Assembly (NCBI RefSeq): GCF_013416555.1
Contig: NZ_JACCFG010000005.1
Location: forward strand, 310,001 to 374,000
Source: Sphingomonas sp. R-74633
Lineage (GTDB): Bacteria; Pseudomonadota; Alphaproteobacteria; Sphingomonadales; Sphingomonadaceae
Length of the DNA: 64,000 nucleotides
Reading direction: 5' to 3'
The position numbers were made by a program, and so were the translations under genes. Shown one piece after another: positions 1-8,964 of this stretch (the first letter of the stretch is position 1; every line of letters starts with the position of its first letter). A model generated the notes under the pieces. That model had not been told where the DNA came from, did not search any database, and worked only from the letters and a program-made list of their open reading frames with translations.

Positions 1-384
1 CGCCGCGCCGAAGTGCCGATGGGCCTCGTCCATGACGAATATGGCCATTTCGAAGGCATTGTGACGCCGGCCAATCTGCTCGCCGCGATCGCCGGCGAGC
101 TCGCCTCGGACGTCAATCCGAGCGACAACCCCAATATCGTGACGCGCGAGGATGGCTCGCTGCTCGTCTCGGGCCAGATGCCCGCGGACATGCTCGCCGA
201 CCGGCTCGGCCTCGATCTCGACGAGGACCGCGATTACGCGACGGTCGCGGGCCTCGCGCTGGCGGTGCTCAAGCGGCTGCCCAATGAAGGCGACAGCTTT
301 GTCGAGCAGGGCTGGCGCTTCGAGATCGTCGACATGGACGGGCGCAAGATCGACAAGCTGCTGGTGGACCGGGCGGAGAAGTGA
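1..384 (+). CDS. CorC/HlyC (UPF0053) family protein, C-terminal part
   Basis: The gene enters from the left edge, so the start is missing and 127 residues are visible. The first part (VPMGLVHDEYGHFEGIVT) is the end of a second CBS domain. The rest, from about residue 45, fits the CorC_HlyC transporter-associated domain (LPNEGDSF, GWRFEIVDMDGRKIDKLLV). In this family a DUF21 membrane domain normally precedes the CBS pair, and members are linked to magnesium or cobalt efflux or envelope stress; that role is family knowledge. The stop overlaps the next gene's GTG start in a GTGA, so the two are probably translationally coupled. Confidence 0.9.
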   Translation, partial: RRAEVPMGLVHDEYGHFEGIVTPANLLAAIAGELASDVNPSDNPNIVTREDGSLLVSGQMPADMLADRLGLDLDEDRDYATVAGLALAVLKRLPNEGDSFVEQGWRFEIVDMDGRKIDKLLVDRAEK

Positions 385-893
385 GCGCGGCGGCCCGGCT
401 TGTCGCGTACACGTCGCGGGGCAAGCAGCTGGGCCTGATCGCACTCGGCTTGCTGATGAGCGGCGCCGCGGCGTTTGCGGTGCGGCTCGCCGACCCGGTG
501 CATGATCCCCTGCATTATTGGGCGGGCTGGGGCGGGCTGATCCTGTTCCCGCTCTGCACGCTGGGCTTCGTACGCCAGCTTTTCCGCACCGGCCCGGTGA
601 TGGAGATCGGCCCCGAAGGCGTGCTCTGGCGCCGCTGGTCACACGAGCGCATACCCTGGACGGCCTTCACCCGCGCTGCGGACATGTCGATCAAGCGCCA
701 GCGCTTTGTTTCGCTCTGGTTGCGCGAGCCCGAGCGCTATCGTCCGGGCACGCTGTTCGGCCGCCTCGCTTCGGGCAACAAGCTGCTCGGCTTCGGGGAA
801 ATCGCACTCAGCGCGCAGGGCCTGACCTGCACGCACGAGGAGATGCTCGCGACAGTGCAGGCCAATGCGCCCGGGCTGTTCCGCGCAGGCTAG
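381..893 (+). CDS. Two-helix inner-membrane protein, STM3941-like
   Basis: The 170-residue product has two N-terminal hydrophobic segments (about residues 17-37 and 48-65). A soluble part follows with a PH-like opening (GPVMEIGPEGVLWRRWSHERIPW). This arrangement resembles the poorly known STM3941 family, but I make that match from memory of the pattern. The GTG start at 381 overlaps the upstream stop by 4 bases. The stop overlaps the convergent gene's stop in a CTAG. No enzymatic motif is visible and the function is unknown. Confidence 0.7.
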   Translation: MSAAARLVAYTSRGKQLGLIALGLLMSGAAAFAVRLADPVHDPLHYWAGWGGLILFPLCTLGFVRQLFRTGPVMEIGPEGVLWRRWSHERIPWTAFTRAADMSIKRQRFVSLWLREPERYRPGTLFGRLASGNKLLGFGEIALSAQGLTCTHEEMLATVQANAPGLFRAG

Positions 894-1681
894 AGCTTCC
901 CGAACACGCCTTCGAAGCCGGCGATGTCGTCCTTGGCGAGGAAGCTCGCCTGCTCGATCCAGCGGTCGCGGTGGATGCGGCCCTGGAAGTCGCCGAGCTT
1001 GGCGTCGAGCGCATCGGCTTCCTCGGGCGTCAGCGCGGCGAGCTGCGCGAAGCTGGTGATGCCGACAGTGCCCAGCCGATCGGCAAGGCGCGGGCCGACG
1101 CCCTTCATCCGGGTGAGGTCATCGGCTGCGGTGGCCGCGGGCGCAGGCGCAGGCGCAGGCGCGGGTTCGGCCGGCACCGGCGCGGCGACGTCCGAAGCGA
1201 GTGCGGCCGGCGAGGCATCGAACGCGGCGGCGATCGGCTCGTCTGCGAGGGGTTCGGGGGCGAGCGGCTCGGGTGCCGGCGTTTCCTCGACCACCGGCGG
1301 CAGCGGGGCGGGGACGATCTCGGCGACTGGCTCGGGCTCCACTACCGGCTCGGGCGCCGCCACGGGCGCGTGGGCTTCGGCGACGGGCTCGGGAGCAGGC
1401 GCGGGCGGCGGCGCGATCGGCTCGGGCGCCGCTACCGGCGGCTCGACGATCGGCGGGGGCGGCGGGGCGACGGGCGGAGTGATCGGCCGCGCGGGCGGCG
1501 TCTCCTGCACATAGTCCTCGTTAAATTCCTCGATCTCCTCGTTCGCCGCGCGGCGGCGGCTGGCGAGGCGGGCACCCCAGAACAGGATCATGAGCGCGAA
1601 GACGACTCCCGCCGCGATGACCGCGAACGGGAGCGTCAACCAAATCGGAGCCCCGTGAAAGAGCGGTTCCGTGCTGTTCAT
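890..1681 (-). CDS. Membrane-anchored Pro/Ala-rich protein with helix-hairpin-helix C-terminus
   Basis: Residues about 13-36 form one transmembrane segment (LPFAVIAAGVVFALMILFWG). An acidic stretch follows, then about 120 residues of Pro/Ala/Glu/Val repeats (APEP, VAEP). The last 75 residues carry a helix-hairpin-helix fold (LTRMKGVGPRLADRLGTVGI ... FAQLAALTPEEADALDAKL) as in proteins annotated as predicted flap-endonuclease-like. No nuclease residues are visible, so DNA binding is an inference from the fold. Layout suggests an anchor, an extended linker and a cytoplasmic DNA-binding head. It is convergent with the upstream gene, with stops sharing CTAG. Confidence 0.75.
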   Translation of the reverse strand: MNSTEPLFHGAPIWLTLPFAVIAAGVVFALMILFWGARLASRRRAANEEIEEFNEDYVQETPPARPITPPVAPPPPPIVEPPVAAPEPIAPPPAPAPEPVAEAHAPVAAPEPVVEPEPVAEIVPAPLPPVVEETPAPEPLAPEPLADEPIAAAFDASPAALASDVAAPVPAEPAPAPAPAPAATAADDLTRMKGVGPRLADRLGTVGITSFAQLAALTPEEADALDAKLGDFQGRIHRDRWIEQASFLAKDDIAGFEGVFGKL

Positions 1682-1753
1682 CTGCGCCTGTCCCCGTCGT
1701 ACGAATTGCGATTCCTGTGCAATGCATACCGTGGTGCGGCGCAGCGCGACAAG

Positions 1754-3520
1754 CTAGTCGCTGGAGCCTCTCGCCGAGTGTCCCGAATCGGCAAGCTTCA
1801 CCAGCCTGGTGAATTCGCTCCGCCAGTAATTCTCGGACGCCGGGGCGAGCGCGCCGATCTGGCGGTAGCTATAGCCGTTCAGATATTTGTCGCCGCGCAG
1901 ATGCTGGCCGAACGCGGCGACCGAGGTGACGAAGGCCATGTCGCCGCGCGGCGCCTGTGCGCTCTGCAGCAGGCTCGCCGGCACCGGGCGCTCGATCAGC
2001 TTCGAGGTCTCGTTGCCCGGCGCCTTGTAGCGCAATTTGACGAAGGCCATCTCGCTGCCGGTCGAGGCTGCCGGAGCAGTGCGATTGGCGTCGTAGCGGC
2101 GCTCGGCGGTCCAGCCCGGCGCGCCGGCGGGCACGACTTCGTAGAGCGCGGTGACCTGGTGCCCCGCACCGATGTCGCCGGCATCGACGGTGTCGTTGTT
2201 GAAATCCTCCTCGGCCAGCGCGCGGTTCTCATAGCCGATCAGCCGGTATTGCTTCACCTGAGCAGGGTTGAACTCGACCTGGACCTTCACGTCCTTGGCG
2301 ATGGTGAACAGCGTGGCGGAGAGCTCGTCGTCGAGCACCTTGGTCGCCTCCATCGCGCTGTCGATATAGGCATAGTTGCCGTTGCCGACGTCCGCGATGC
2401 GCTCCATCATCGCCTCGTTGTAATTGCCCTGGCCGAAGCCGAGCGTGGTCAGCGTGATGCCGTCGTCGCGGTTCTTCTTGACCAGGGCCTCCAGTGCCTT
2501 GTTGTCGCTGACACCGACATTGAAGTCGCCATCGGTGGCCAGGAAGATGCGGTTGATCCCGCCCTTGAGATAGTTGGCGCGGGCGACCGAATAAGCGAGC
2601 TTGATCCCGTCGCCGCCCGCGGTGGAGCCGCCGGCTGACAGGCAGTCGAGCGCCGCCTTCACATATTCCTTGCTCGAAGTCGGCTCGAGCACCACGCCGG
2701 CGGCCCCCGCATAGACGACGATCGACACGCGGTCCTTCGACGTCAGCCGATCGGCGAGCTGGGTGAGCGCGTGCTTGACCAGCGGCAGCTTGTCAGAATC
2801 CTCCATCGATCCCGAGACATCGACCAGGAAGACCAGGTTCGCCGGCGGCCGTCCCCTGGCATCGACGTCATAGCCGCGCAGCCCGATGCGCAGCAGCCGC
2901 GTCTCGGCGTTCCACGGCGTGGTCGAGACATCGGTGGTGACGCTGAACGGCACATCCTGCGACGCCGGCCGCGGGTAATCATAGCGGAAATAGTTGATCA
3001 TCTCCTCGGTGCGCACCGCCTCGGCGGGCACGTCCTGGCCTTGCGTCAGGAAGCGGCGGACATTGGCATAGGCACCGGTATCGACATCGACCGAGAAGGT
3101 GGAGACGGGCTGGTCGGCGACCGAGAGGATCGACGCGACCGCCTTGCCGTCATAGCGCTCGCTATTGCCGGGGGTGCCATAGCCGGGGGTGCCGGTGACC
3201 TTGGCGGCAGGCAGCGTCTGGAGCTGGCTGCGCAAGACGCCCTGCGTGGCGACCGGTGGCGGAGGCGGCGCCATCACGCTGGGCGCCGGCATCGACTCGT
3301 ACATCGGCATGGGCATCGGGGTTGGCGCAGGTATCGGGGGCGGCGCATAGCGCGGGCGCCTGCGGATATCCCGGTCCGTATTCTCGCGCACGCAGCGCAC
3401 CGGCGAGTGGCGGTCCTGAACCACGGCGGGAGCGACCGGCCCGGCCTTGGGCAAGGGCGGCGGCGCGGCGGAGGTGGTGAGCAGAGCGGAACAACCGAGC
3501 AGCAGAGCGGTACGCGACAT
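1754..3520 (-). CDS. von Willebrand factor type A domain protein (YfbK-like)
   Basis: The ATG at 3520 is chosen for the strong GGGGAG ribosome site just upstream and gives 588 residues. The N-terminus has a short hydrophobic stretch ending LLLGC, a possible lipobox, then a Pro-rich linker. A vWA N-terminal domain (SVDVDTGAYANVRRFL) precedes the A domain with the metal site DVSGS near residue 233 and FLATDGDFNVG. A C-terminal DUF3520-like region follows. Family members are cell-envelope proteins of uncertain role; metal-dependent ligand binding is the usual vWA function. It is divergent from the HD-GYP gene. Confidence 0.88.
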   Translation of the reverse strand: MSRTALLLGCSALLTTSAAPPPLPKAGPVAPAVVQDRHSPVRCVRENTDRDIRRRPRYAPPPIPAPTPMPMPMYESMPAPSVMAPPPPPVATQGVLRSQLQTLPAAKVTGTPGYGTPGNSERYDGKAVASILSVADQPVSTFSVDVDTGAYANVRRFLTQGQDVPAEAVRTEEMINYFRYDYPRPASQDVPFSVTTDVSTTPWNAETRLLRIGLRGYDVDARGRPPANLVFLVDVSGSMEDSDKLPLVKHALTQLADRLTSKDRVSIVVYAGAAGVVLEPTSSKEYVKAALDCLSAGGSTAGGDGIKLAYSVARANYLKGGINRIFLATDGDFNVGVSDNKALEALVKKNRDDGITLTTLGFGQGNYNEAMMERIADVGNGNYAYIDSAMEATKVLDDELSATLFTIAKDVKVQVEFNPAQVKQYRLIGYENRALAEEDFNNDTVDAGDIGAGHQVTALYEVVPAGAPGWTAERRYDANRTAPAASTGSEMAFVKLRYKAPGNETSKLIERPVPASLLQSAQAPRGDMAFVTSVAAFGQHLRGDKYLNGYSYRQIGALAPASENYWRSEFTRLVKLADSGHSARGSSD

Positions 3521-3613
3521 GGCAACTCTCCCCTTCAGAGTGCGACGCGCGAGTCGCTGCGCGCCCAGTTCCGGAATGTTGCGCCTTCGAGATGAGCGCC
3601 AGATGAACGAGAT

Positions 3614-3642
3614 GTTATAATATGTCATTCCAGTTTACGCAA
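3614..3642 (-). promoter_or_regulatory. Sigma-70-type promoter for the vWA gene
   Basis: On the minus strand TTGCGT (3642-3637) is followed after 17 bases by TATAAC (3619-3614), about 90 bases before the vWA start. A TATAAT on the plus strand (3616-3621) overlaps it and could serve the divergent HD-GYP gene, although no good -35 stands before it. This is AT-rich for the region. Confidence 0.5.
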
Positions 3643-3647
3643 TTTGC

Positions 3648-4919
3648 GTGAAAGCAGCGTCGCCGGACGCGAATTCCTCTAAAATACCCGGAGGATGTGA
3701 GAAGCCATTGCTGCAACGAATTGCCCCCAGCCAGGTAAAACTCGGAATGTTCATCCACGGCTTTGAGGGCTCGTGGATGACGCATCCCTTCTGGCGGTCG
3801 CGATTCCTGCTCGAACGTGCGGTGGATCTCGAGCAGCTGCGCGCGAGCGAAGTAGCCGTGGTGGTGATCGATCTGGCGCGCGGCATCGGCCCCGATGGCG
3901 CCGCGCCGGTACCGCCGCCAGCCGAGCCCTATGATCCGGCCTGGATCCAGGACCGTTCGCCCGAAGTGGTGAAGATCGAGCGCGACCAGGCCCGGCGGGC
4001 GATCGCGCATGCCCGCGACGTGACGCAGGAAATCTACGAGAATGCCGGGCGGGGTCTGCCGATCGACGCGCGCCTCGCGGCGCCGGTCGTGGCCGAGATC
4101 ACCGACTGCGTCGCGCGCAACCCGGCGATGTTCCTCGACATGACCCGGCTCAAGTCGAAGGACGAATATACCTATCTCCACTCGGTCTCGGTCTGCGGGC
4201 TGATGGTCAATCTGTCGCGCGAGATCGGGCTTGAGGACGGGCAGGTCCGCGCAATGGGTCTCGCCGGGCTGCTCCACGATGTCGGCAAGATGGCGGTGCC
4301 TGCGGAGGTGCTCAACAAGCCGGGCCAGCTCAACGACTATGAGTTTGAGGTGATCAAGCAGCACCCCGAAAACGGGCATGTGATGCTGTACGGCGGCAAT
4401 GGCGTGAACCAGGAAGCGCTCGACGTGGCGCTGATGCATCATGAGAAGATGGACGGCAGCGGCTATCCCTTCGGGCTGCAGGGCGAGGCGATCAGCCTGG
4501 CGGCGCGGATGGGGGCGATCTGCGACGTCTATGACGCGCTGACCTCCGACCGGGTCTACAAGGATCGCTGGACCCCGGTGAAGTCGGTCACCAAGATGCG
4601 CAGCTGGACCGGGCATTTCGACCCCAAGCTGCTCTTCGCCTTTTTCCGCAGTATCGGCGTGGCGCCCACCGGCAGCCTGTTGCGGCTGGCGTCGGGCCGC
4701 CTCGGCGTCGTGCTGCCCGAGGGCACGCAGGGCGCGCGCTCGAAGATCCGCGCCTTTTATTCCACCGAAACGCGCCGCCCGGTGCCGCTGGAGGACATCT
4801 TCCGCGGGCTGAGCGACCGGGCGCTCGGCGAGGAGGACCCAGCCGATTGGGGCTTCACCAATTGGGAAGCCACGGTCCGAACGCTGATGGAAGGGCGCTG
4901 GGCCGGGCGGGACGTCTAG
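3648..4919 (+). CDS. HD-GYP domain cyclic-di-GMP phosphodiesterase
   Basis: The N-terminal part is the DUF3391-type module typical of this family ([11 protein letters not shown] ... [10 protein letters not shown]). The HD-GYP domain carries HDVGK near residue 210 and [13 protein letters not shown] near residue 264. These are the metal-binding and GYP signatures of c-di-GMP hydrolysis, so turnover of the second messenger is the likely role. The start is uncertain: the GTG at 3648 lacks a good site, whereas TTG at 3708 has GGAGG 13 bases upstream and would begin [13 protein letters not shown] as relatives do. The stop overlaps purD's stop in CTAG. Confidence 0.9.
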   Translation: MKAASPDANSSKIPGGCEKPLLQRIAPSQVKLGMFIHGFEGSWMTHPFWRSRFLLERAVDLEQLRASEVAVVVIDLARGIGPDGAAPVPPPAEPYDPAWIQDRSPEVVKIERDQARRAIAHARDVTQEIYENAGRGLPIDARLAAPVVAEITDCVARNPAMFLDMTRLKSKDEYTYLHSVSVCGLMVNLSREIGLEDGQVRAMGLAGLLHDVGKMAVPAEVLNKPGQLNDYEFEVIKQHPENGHVMLYGGNGVNQEALDVALMHHEKMDGSGYPFGLQGEAISLAARMGAICDVYDALTSDRVYKDRWTPVKSVTKMRSWTGHFDPKLLFAFFRSIGVAPTGSLLRLASGRLGVVLPEGTQGARSKIRAFYSTETRRPVPLEDIFRGLSDRALGEEDPADWGFTNWEATVRTLMEGRWAGRDV

Positions 4920-6178
4920 CCTTCGCGCGCGATCTCGCGCCAGCCGATGTCGCGGCGGCAAAAGCCCGTCGGGAAATCGATCGCATCGACCGCCTTGTAC
5001 GCCGCCGCCTGCGCTTCCTTCACGGTGTCGCCCAGCGCCGTCACGTTGAGCACGCGGCCGCCGCTGGAGACGAGCGTGTCGCCGTCCATGCGGGTGCCGG
5101 CGTGGAACACCTTGGCTCCAGTCGCCTCGGCCTTGTCGATCCCCGAAATCGCGCCGCCGGTCTCGGGCGTGCCGGGGTAGCCGTTGGCGGCCATTACCAC
5201 GGTCAGCGCGGTCTTGTCGGCGAACACCGGCGCGGGCTGGCCGGCGAGCTCGCCCTTGGCCACGGCGAGCATCAACGCGAGCAGGTCGCCCTGGTAGCGC
5301 AGCATCAGCACCTGGCATTCGGGGTCGCCGAAGCGGGCATTATACTCGATCAGCTTGGGGCCGGTCGGCGTCAGCATCAGCCCGGCATAGAGCACGCCCG
5401 AATAGGGAGCGCCCATCCGCGCCAGCGCCTCGATCGTCGGGCGGACGATCTCGTCGATCGCCTGGGCTTCGAGCGCGGTGGTGAGCACCGGGGCGGGACT
5501 GTAGGCGCCCATGCCGCCGGTGTTCGGGCCGGTATCGCCGTCACCGACGCGCTTGTGATCCTGCGCCGATCCGAACGACACGAACGCCTCGCCATCGGTG
5601 AGCACGAACAGGCTGGCTTCCTCGCCCTCCAGGAATTCCTCGATCACCACGCTGGCGCCGGCGCCGGCGAAAATATCCTGCACCGCGCCTTCGGCTTCCT
5701 CATGGGTGAAGGCGACGGTGACGCCCTTGCCCGCGGCCAGGCCATCAGCCTTGATCACTACCGGCAGGCCGAAATCCTCGAGGCTGGCGAGCGCGCCGTC
5801 GCGGCTCTCGCAGCGGACATAGCCGGCGGTCGGGATCTTCTCGCGCGCGCACAGATCCTTGGTAAAGCCCTTCGAGCCCTCAAGCTGCGCGGGGAGCTTG
5901 TTCGGGCCGAACACGGCGATGCCCATGGTGCGCAGATTGTCGCCGAGACCCGCGACCAAAGGCGCCTCGGGTCCGACCACGACGAAGCCGATCGAATGGC
6001 GCAGGCAGAAATCGATCACCGCGCGGTGGTCGCCGATCGCGATGTCCACGATTTCGGCGTGCTCGGCTATTCCCGGATTGCCCGGCGCGGCGTAGAGCCG
6101 TTCGAGCAGCGGCGATTGTGCGAGCTTCCACGCCAGAGCATGTTCGCGGCCGCCCGAGCCGAGCAATAGGACATTCAT
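4916..6178 (-). CDS. purD: Phosphoribosylamine-glycine ligase
   Basis: Makes glycinamide ribonucleotide from phosphoribosylamine, glycine and ATP, the second step of de novo purine synthesis. The N-terminus [16 protein letters not shown] is the PurD signature. The ATP-grasp core is visible ([46 protein letters not shown]). The 420-residue length is normal. The start is the ATG whose first two bases in plus coordinates lie inside the start codon of xseA. AAGGGG lies six bases upstream, inside the xseA reading frame. Confidence 0.97.
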   Translation of the reverse strand: MNVLLLGSGGREHALAWKLAQSPLLERLYAAPGNPGIAEHAEIVDIAIGDHRAVIDFCLRHSIGFVVVGPEAPLVAGLGDNLRTMGIAVFGPNKLPAQLEGSKGFTKDLCAREKIPTAGYVRCESRDGALASLEDFGLPVVIKADGLAAGKGVTVAFTHEEAEGAVQDIFAGAGASVVIEEFLEGEEASLFVLTDGEAFVSFGSAQDHKRVGDGDTGPNTGGMGAYSPAPVLTTALEAQAIDEIVRPTIEALARMGAPYSGVLYAGLMLTPTGPKLIEYNARFGDPECQVLMLRYQGDLLALMLAVAKGELAGQPAPVFADKTALTVVMAANGYPGTPETGGAISGIDKAEATGAKVFHAGTRMDGDTLVSSGGRVLNVTALGDTVKEAQAAAYKAVDAIDFPTGFCRRDIGWREIAREG

Positions 6179-7553
6179 GGACGACCCCTTCTTCGATACG
6201 CCAGGGCGGCTCGTAGCCGAGCCGGTGGCGGGCGACAACGCACCGGCGCTTTCGGTCAGCGAATTATCGCTTGCCCTGAAACGGATGGTCGAGGGCGAGT
6301 TCGGCCATGTTCGCCTCCGCGGCGAGATTTCGGGGTGGAAGCGCGCGGCTTCTGGCCATGCCTATCTGGCGCTCAAGGATGCCGATGCGGTGATCGACGG
6401 CGTGATCTGGCGGGGTGCCGCCAGCGCGATTCCGTTCGCACCCCAGGACGGCCTCGAAGTGATCGTCACCGGCAAGCTGACGACCTATCCGGGCCGCAGC
6501 AAATACCAGATCGTCATCGAGCGGATGGAGCTCGCCGGCGAAGGCGCGTTGATGGCGCTGTTCGAGAAATTGAAGGCCAAGCTGGCGGGCGAAGGCCTGT
6601 TCGACCGCGAGCGCAAGCAGGCGCTGCCGTACATGCCCAAGGTGATCGGCGTGGTGACGTCGCCCACCGGCGCGGTGATCCGTGACATCCTCCATCGGCT
6701 GGCGGATCGCTTCCCCAGCCATGTGCTGGTCTGGCCGGTCAAGGTGCAGGGCGACGGCGCCGCGCAGGAAGTGGCCAATGCGATCCGGGGGTTCGATGCG
6801 CTCGTCGAGGGCGGTTCGGTGCCGCGGCCCGACCTGCTGATCGTCGCGCGCGGCGGCGGCTCGATCGAGGACCTCTGGGCATTCAACGAAGAGGTGGTGG
6901 TGCGCGCCGTTGCCGCCTGCCGCATCCCGGTGATCTCCGCGGTCGGGCATGAGACCGACACGAGTCTCTGCGACTTCGCCGCCGATCTGCGCGCGCCGAC
7001 GCCGACTGCGGCGGCCGAGATCGCAGTGCCGGTGCTCGCCGATGTGCGCCACACGATCGCGACGCTCGCGCATCGCACCGAGCGCTGCGCGCGCCGCTAT
7101 CACGAGCGCGCCGGCGAGCGGCTGGCGGCTTTGGTGCGTGTGCTGCCGAAGCGCGACGCATTGCTCGGGCCGCAGCGCCAGAAGATGGACGATCTCGGCG
7201 CCCGGCTCGATCGTGCGCTCGAAAGACGGGTGACCGTCGCGCGCGGCGTGCTCGATCGCTCGGCGGGGGCGCTGCGCCCCGCGATGCTCGACCAGCGGCT
7301 TGCGGCGGCGCGGCAGAAGCTCGACGGGATCGGGCGGCATCTCGAGCTGGTCCATCCCAACCGCCCGCTCGAGAAGGGCTATGCCTGGGTCGAGGCGCGC
7401 GGCACGAAGAAGGTGGTCGGTACCGCCGATGCTGCGCGTGCTGCGGGTGCGGTGACGCTCCACTTCATCGACGGCGCCGTCGACGCCCGGGTTGAGCGGC
7501 CCGCCGGCAAATCCTATGATGCGCCCAAGCCCGAACAGCCCAGCCTGTTGTGA
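6177..7553 (+). CDS. xseA: Exodeoxyribonuclease VII large subunit
   Basis: Large subunit of the nuclease that degrades single-stranded DNA; no xseB is seen in this window. An N-terminal OB-fold ([21 protein letters not shown]) is followed by the catalytic domain ([52 protein letters not shown]). 458 residues is the usual length. The ATG at 6177 has a weak AGGA upstream and overlaps the purD start codon by two bases. DUF2093 and an M23 peptidase follow on the same strand, the next gene lying 25 bases downstream. Confidence 0.97.
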   Translation: MDDPFFDTPGRLVAEPVAGDNAPALSVSELSLALKRMVEGEFGHVRLRGEISGWKRAASGHAYLALKDADAVIDGVIWRGAASAIPFAPQDGLEVIVTGKLTTYPGRSKYQIVIERMELAGEGALMALFEKLKAKLAGEGLFDRERKQALPYMPKVIGVVTSPTGAVIRDILHRLADRFPSHVLVWPVKVQGDGAAQEVANAIRGFDALVEGGSVPRPDLLIVARGGGSIEDLWAFNEEVVVRAVAACRIPVISAVGHETDTSLCDFAADLRAPTPTAAAEIAVPVLADVRHTIATLAHRTERCARRYHERAGERLAALVRVLPKRDALLGPQRQKMDDLGARLDRALERRVTVARGVLDRSAGALRPAMLDQRLAAARQKLDGIGRHLELVHPNRPLEKGYAWVEARGTKKVVGTADAARAAGAVTLHFIDGAVDARVERPAGKSYDAPKPEQPSLL

Positions 7554-7578
7554 GAATGCACGTTTCGAGGATGCCGCC

Positions 7579-7779
7579 ATGCTGATGTCGAACCCGGTCG
7601 CCCGCACGGCGCGCCTCCATTTCATGGCCAATGGCTTCCGCGTGCTGACGCCGGGCGATCATGTCGTCTGCGCGGTCAGCGGCGAGAAAATCCCGCTCGA
7701 ATTGCTGCGCTACTGGAGCGTCGAGAAGCAGGAGCCCTATGCCTCCGCCGAACTGGCGATGCAGGCAATGCGCGGTTGA
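7579..7779 (+). CDS. DUF2093 domain protein
   Basis: A 66-residue protein matching the DUF2093 pattern (ARLHFMANGFRVLTPGDHVVCAVSG ends and PLELLRYWSVEKQEPYAS). The start at 7579 is chosen because GAGG lies eight bases upstream and the family begins near here; MSN at 7585 is an alternative. The sequence suggests a small beta-rich soluble protein. Its function is unknown. It sits between xseA and the M23 peptidase gene, and all three are probably cotranscribed. Confidence 0.88.
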   Translation: MLMSNPVARTARLHFMANGFRVLTPGDHVVCAVSGEKIPLELLRYWSVEKQEPYASAELAMQAMRG

Positions 7780-7792
7780 TGGGGCGCATCTG

Positions 7793-8695
7793 ATGGGACT
7801 CGCTGCCCGGCTTCCCGCCGCCATCCTCGGCTTCACTCTGCTTGGCAGCGCGCAGCTGCCCGCCGCCGCCCCGAGCGCGCCCGCGTCGGGGGAGGCTGCA
7901 CCGATCCCCCGCGCGCCGAACATCGCCGGCCCCTTCACGCTGCAAGGCCAGCTGATCCAGGGCGGCGCGGTGATCGGCACCGCCCCCAAGGGCACCAGCC
8001 TGCTCACGCTCGACGGCGAATCAGTGCCGCTCACCTCGGACCGCAAGTTCCTGATCGCCTTCGACCGCGACCATGGCCTTGGCGCAACACTGGTGGCGAC
8101 TTTGGGTGACGGGTCGCAGCAAAAACAGGCGCTGGCGATCGCGCCGCGTGCCTGGGATATTTCCCGCCTCGACACACTGCCGAAATATCCGGTGCCGCGC
8201 CCCGAGTTCGACCGGGTCCGTCCGGCCGAGCTTGCCCAGATCAATGCTGCGCGAAAGCTGCAGGCCGATGCGCAGGGCTGGCGCCAGATGCCGTTCTTCT
8301 GGCCGGTGGTCGGCCGCATCTCGACGCTGTTCGGATCGCAGCGAATCTACCGGGGCGAGCCGGGATCCTATCACTCGGGAATCGACATCGCCCGACCCAC
8401 GGGCACGGTGGTGCTCGCGCCGGCGGACGGCGTGGTGATCCTGGCGGCAGCCAAGCCCTTCACATTGGAGGGGAATTTGCTGATGGTCGACCATGGCATG
8501 GGGCTCAACAGTGCCTTCATGCATCTGTCGCGGATCGACGTGAAGCTCGGTGAGCATGTGCGCCGCGGCCAGCCGATCGGCGCAGTGGGGATGACGGGGC
8601 GCGCCACGGGCCCGCATTTGCACTGGAGTCTGAAGTGGCGCGAGGCGCGGATCGATCCGCTGCTCGTAGCGGGGTCAATGCCCGTTACGGATTGA
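7793..8695 (+). CDS. Secreted M23 (LytM-type) metallopeptidase
   Basis: 300 residues with an N-terminal signal peptide (about residues 1-25, ending QLPAAA). The M23 domain starts near residue 165. Zinc-binding motifs are intact: HSGID near residue 198 and HLHW near residue 278. Enzymes of this type cut peptide crosslinks in peptidoglycan, so periplasmic wall remodelling is likely. GGGG lies eight bases before the ATG, close to the DUF2093 stop. Confidence 0.93.
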   Translation: MGLAARLPAAILGFTLLGSAQLPAAAPSAPASGEAAPIPRAPNIAGPFTLQGQLIQGGAVIGTAPKGTSLLTLDGESVPLTSDRKFLIAFDRDHGLGATLVATLGDGSQQKQALAIAPRAWDISRLDTLPKYPVPRPEFDRVRPAELAQINAARKLQADAQGWRQMPFFWPVVGRISTLFGSQRIYRGEPGSYHSGIDIARPTGTVVLAPADGVVILAAAKPFTLEGNLLMVDHGMGLNSAFMHLSRIDVKLGEHVRRGQPIGAVGMTGRATGPHLHWSLKWREARIDPLLVAGSMPVTD

Positions 8696-8964
8696 GGCGC
8701 GAATGTGTCGCGCTGCAACATAAAGAAACAGGAATCGACGCAAACGCGCAATATTACACGCGTCGTTGTGGCATTTTAGCTACAGTGCGGTTGAAAGCGC
8801 GCGCAGCATGGTGCTGCGCAGTTTACAGGTCGGGGGTGGCCATTCACGATCCGTTCAAGCTCCACCATCCCGACACGTGAGTTGCACACGAATGGATGGA
8901 GGAGCGGGGAGACAACCCGGCAGCCGAGCGCCTGCGGAGCGGCCGGACATACAGAGGGATCACC

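Noticed and set aside
518..2638. A 706-codon open frame on the plus strand across the vWA gene region
   Set aside because: It lies opposite two genes with clear domains, is Arg/Gly/His-rich as expected of antisense frames in GC-rich DNA, and has no ribosome site.
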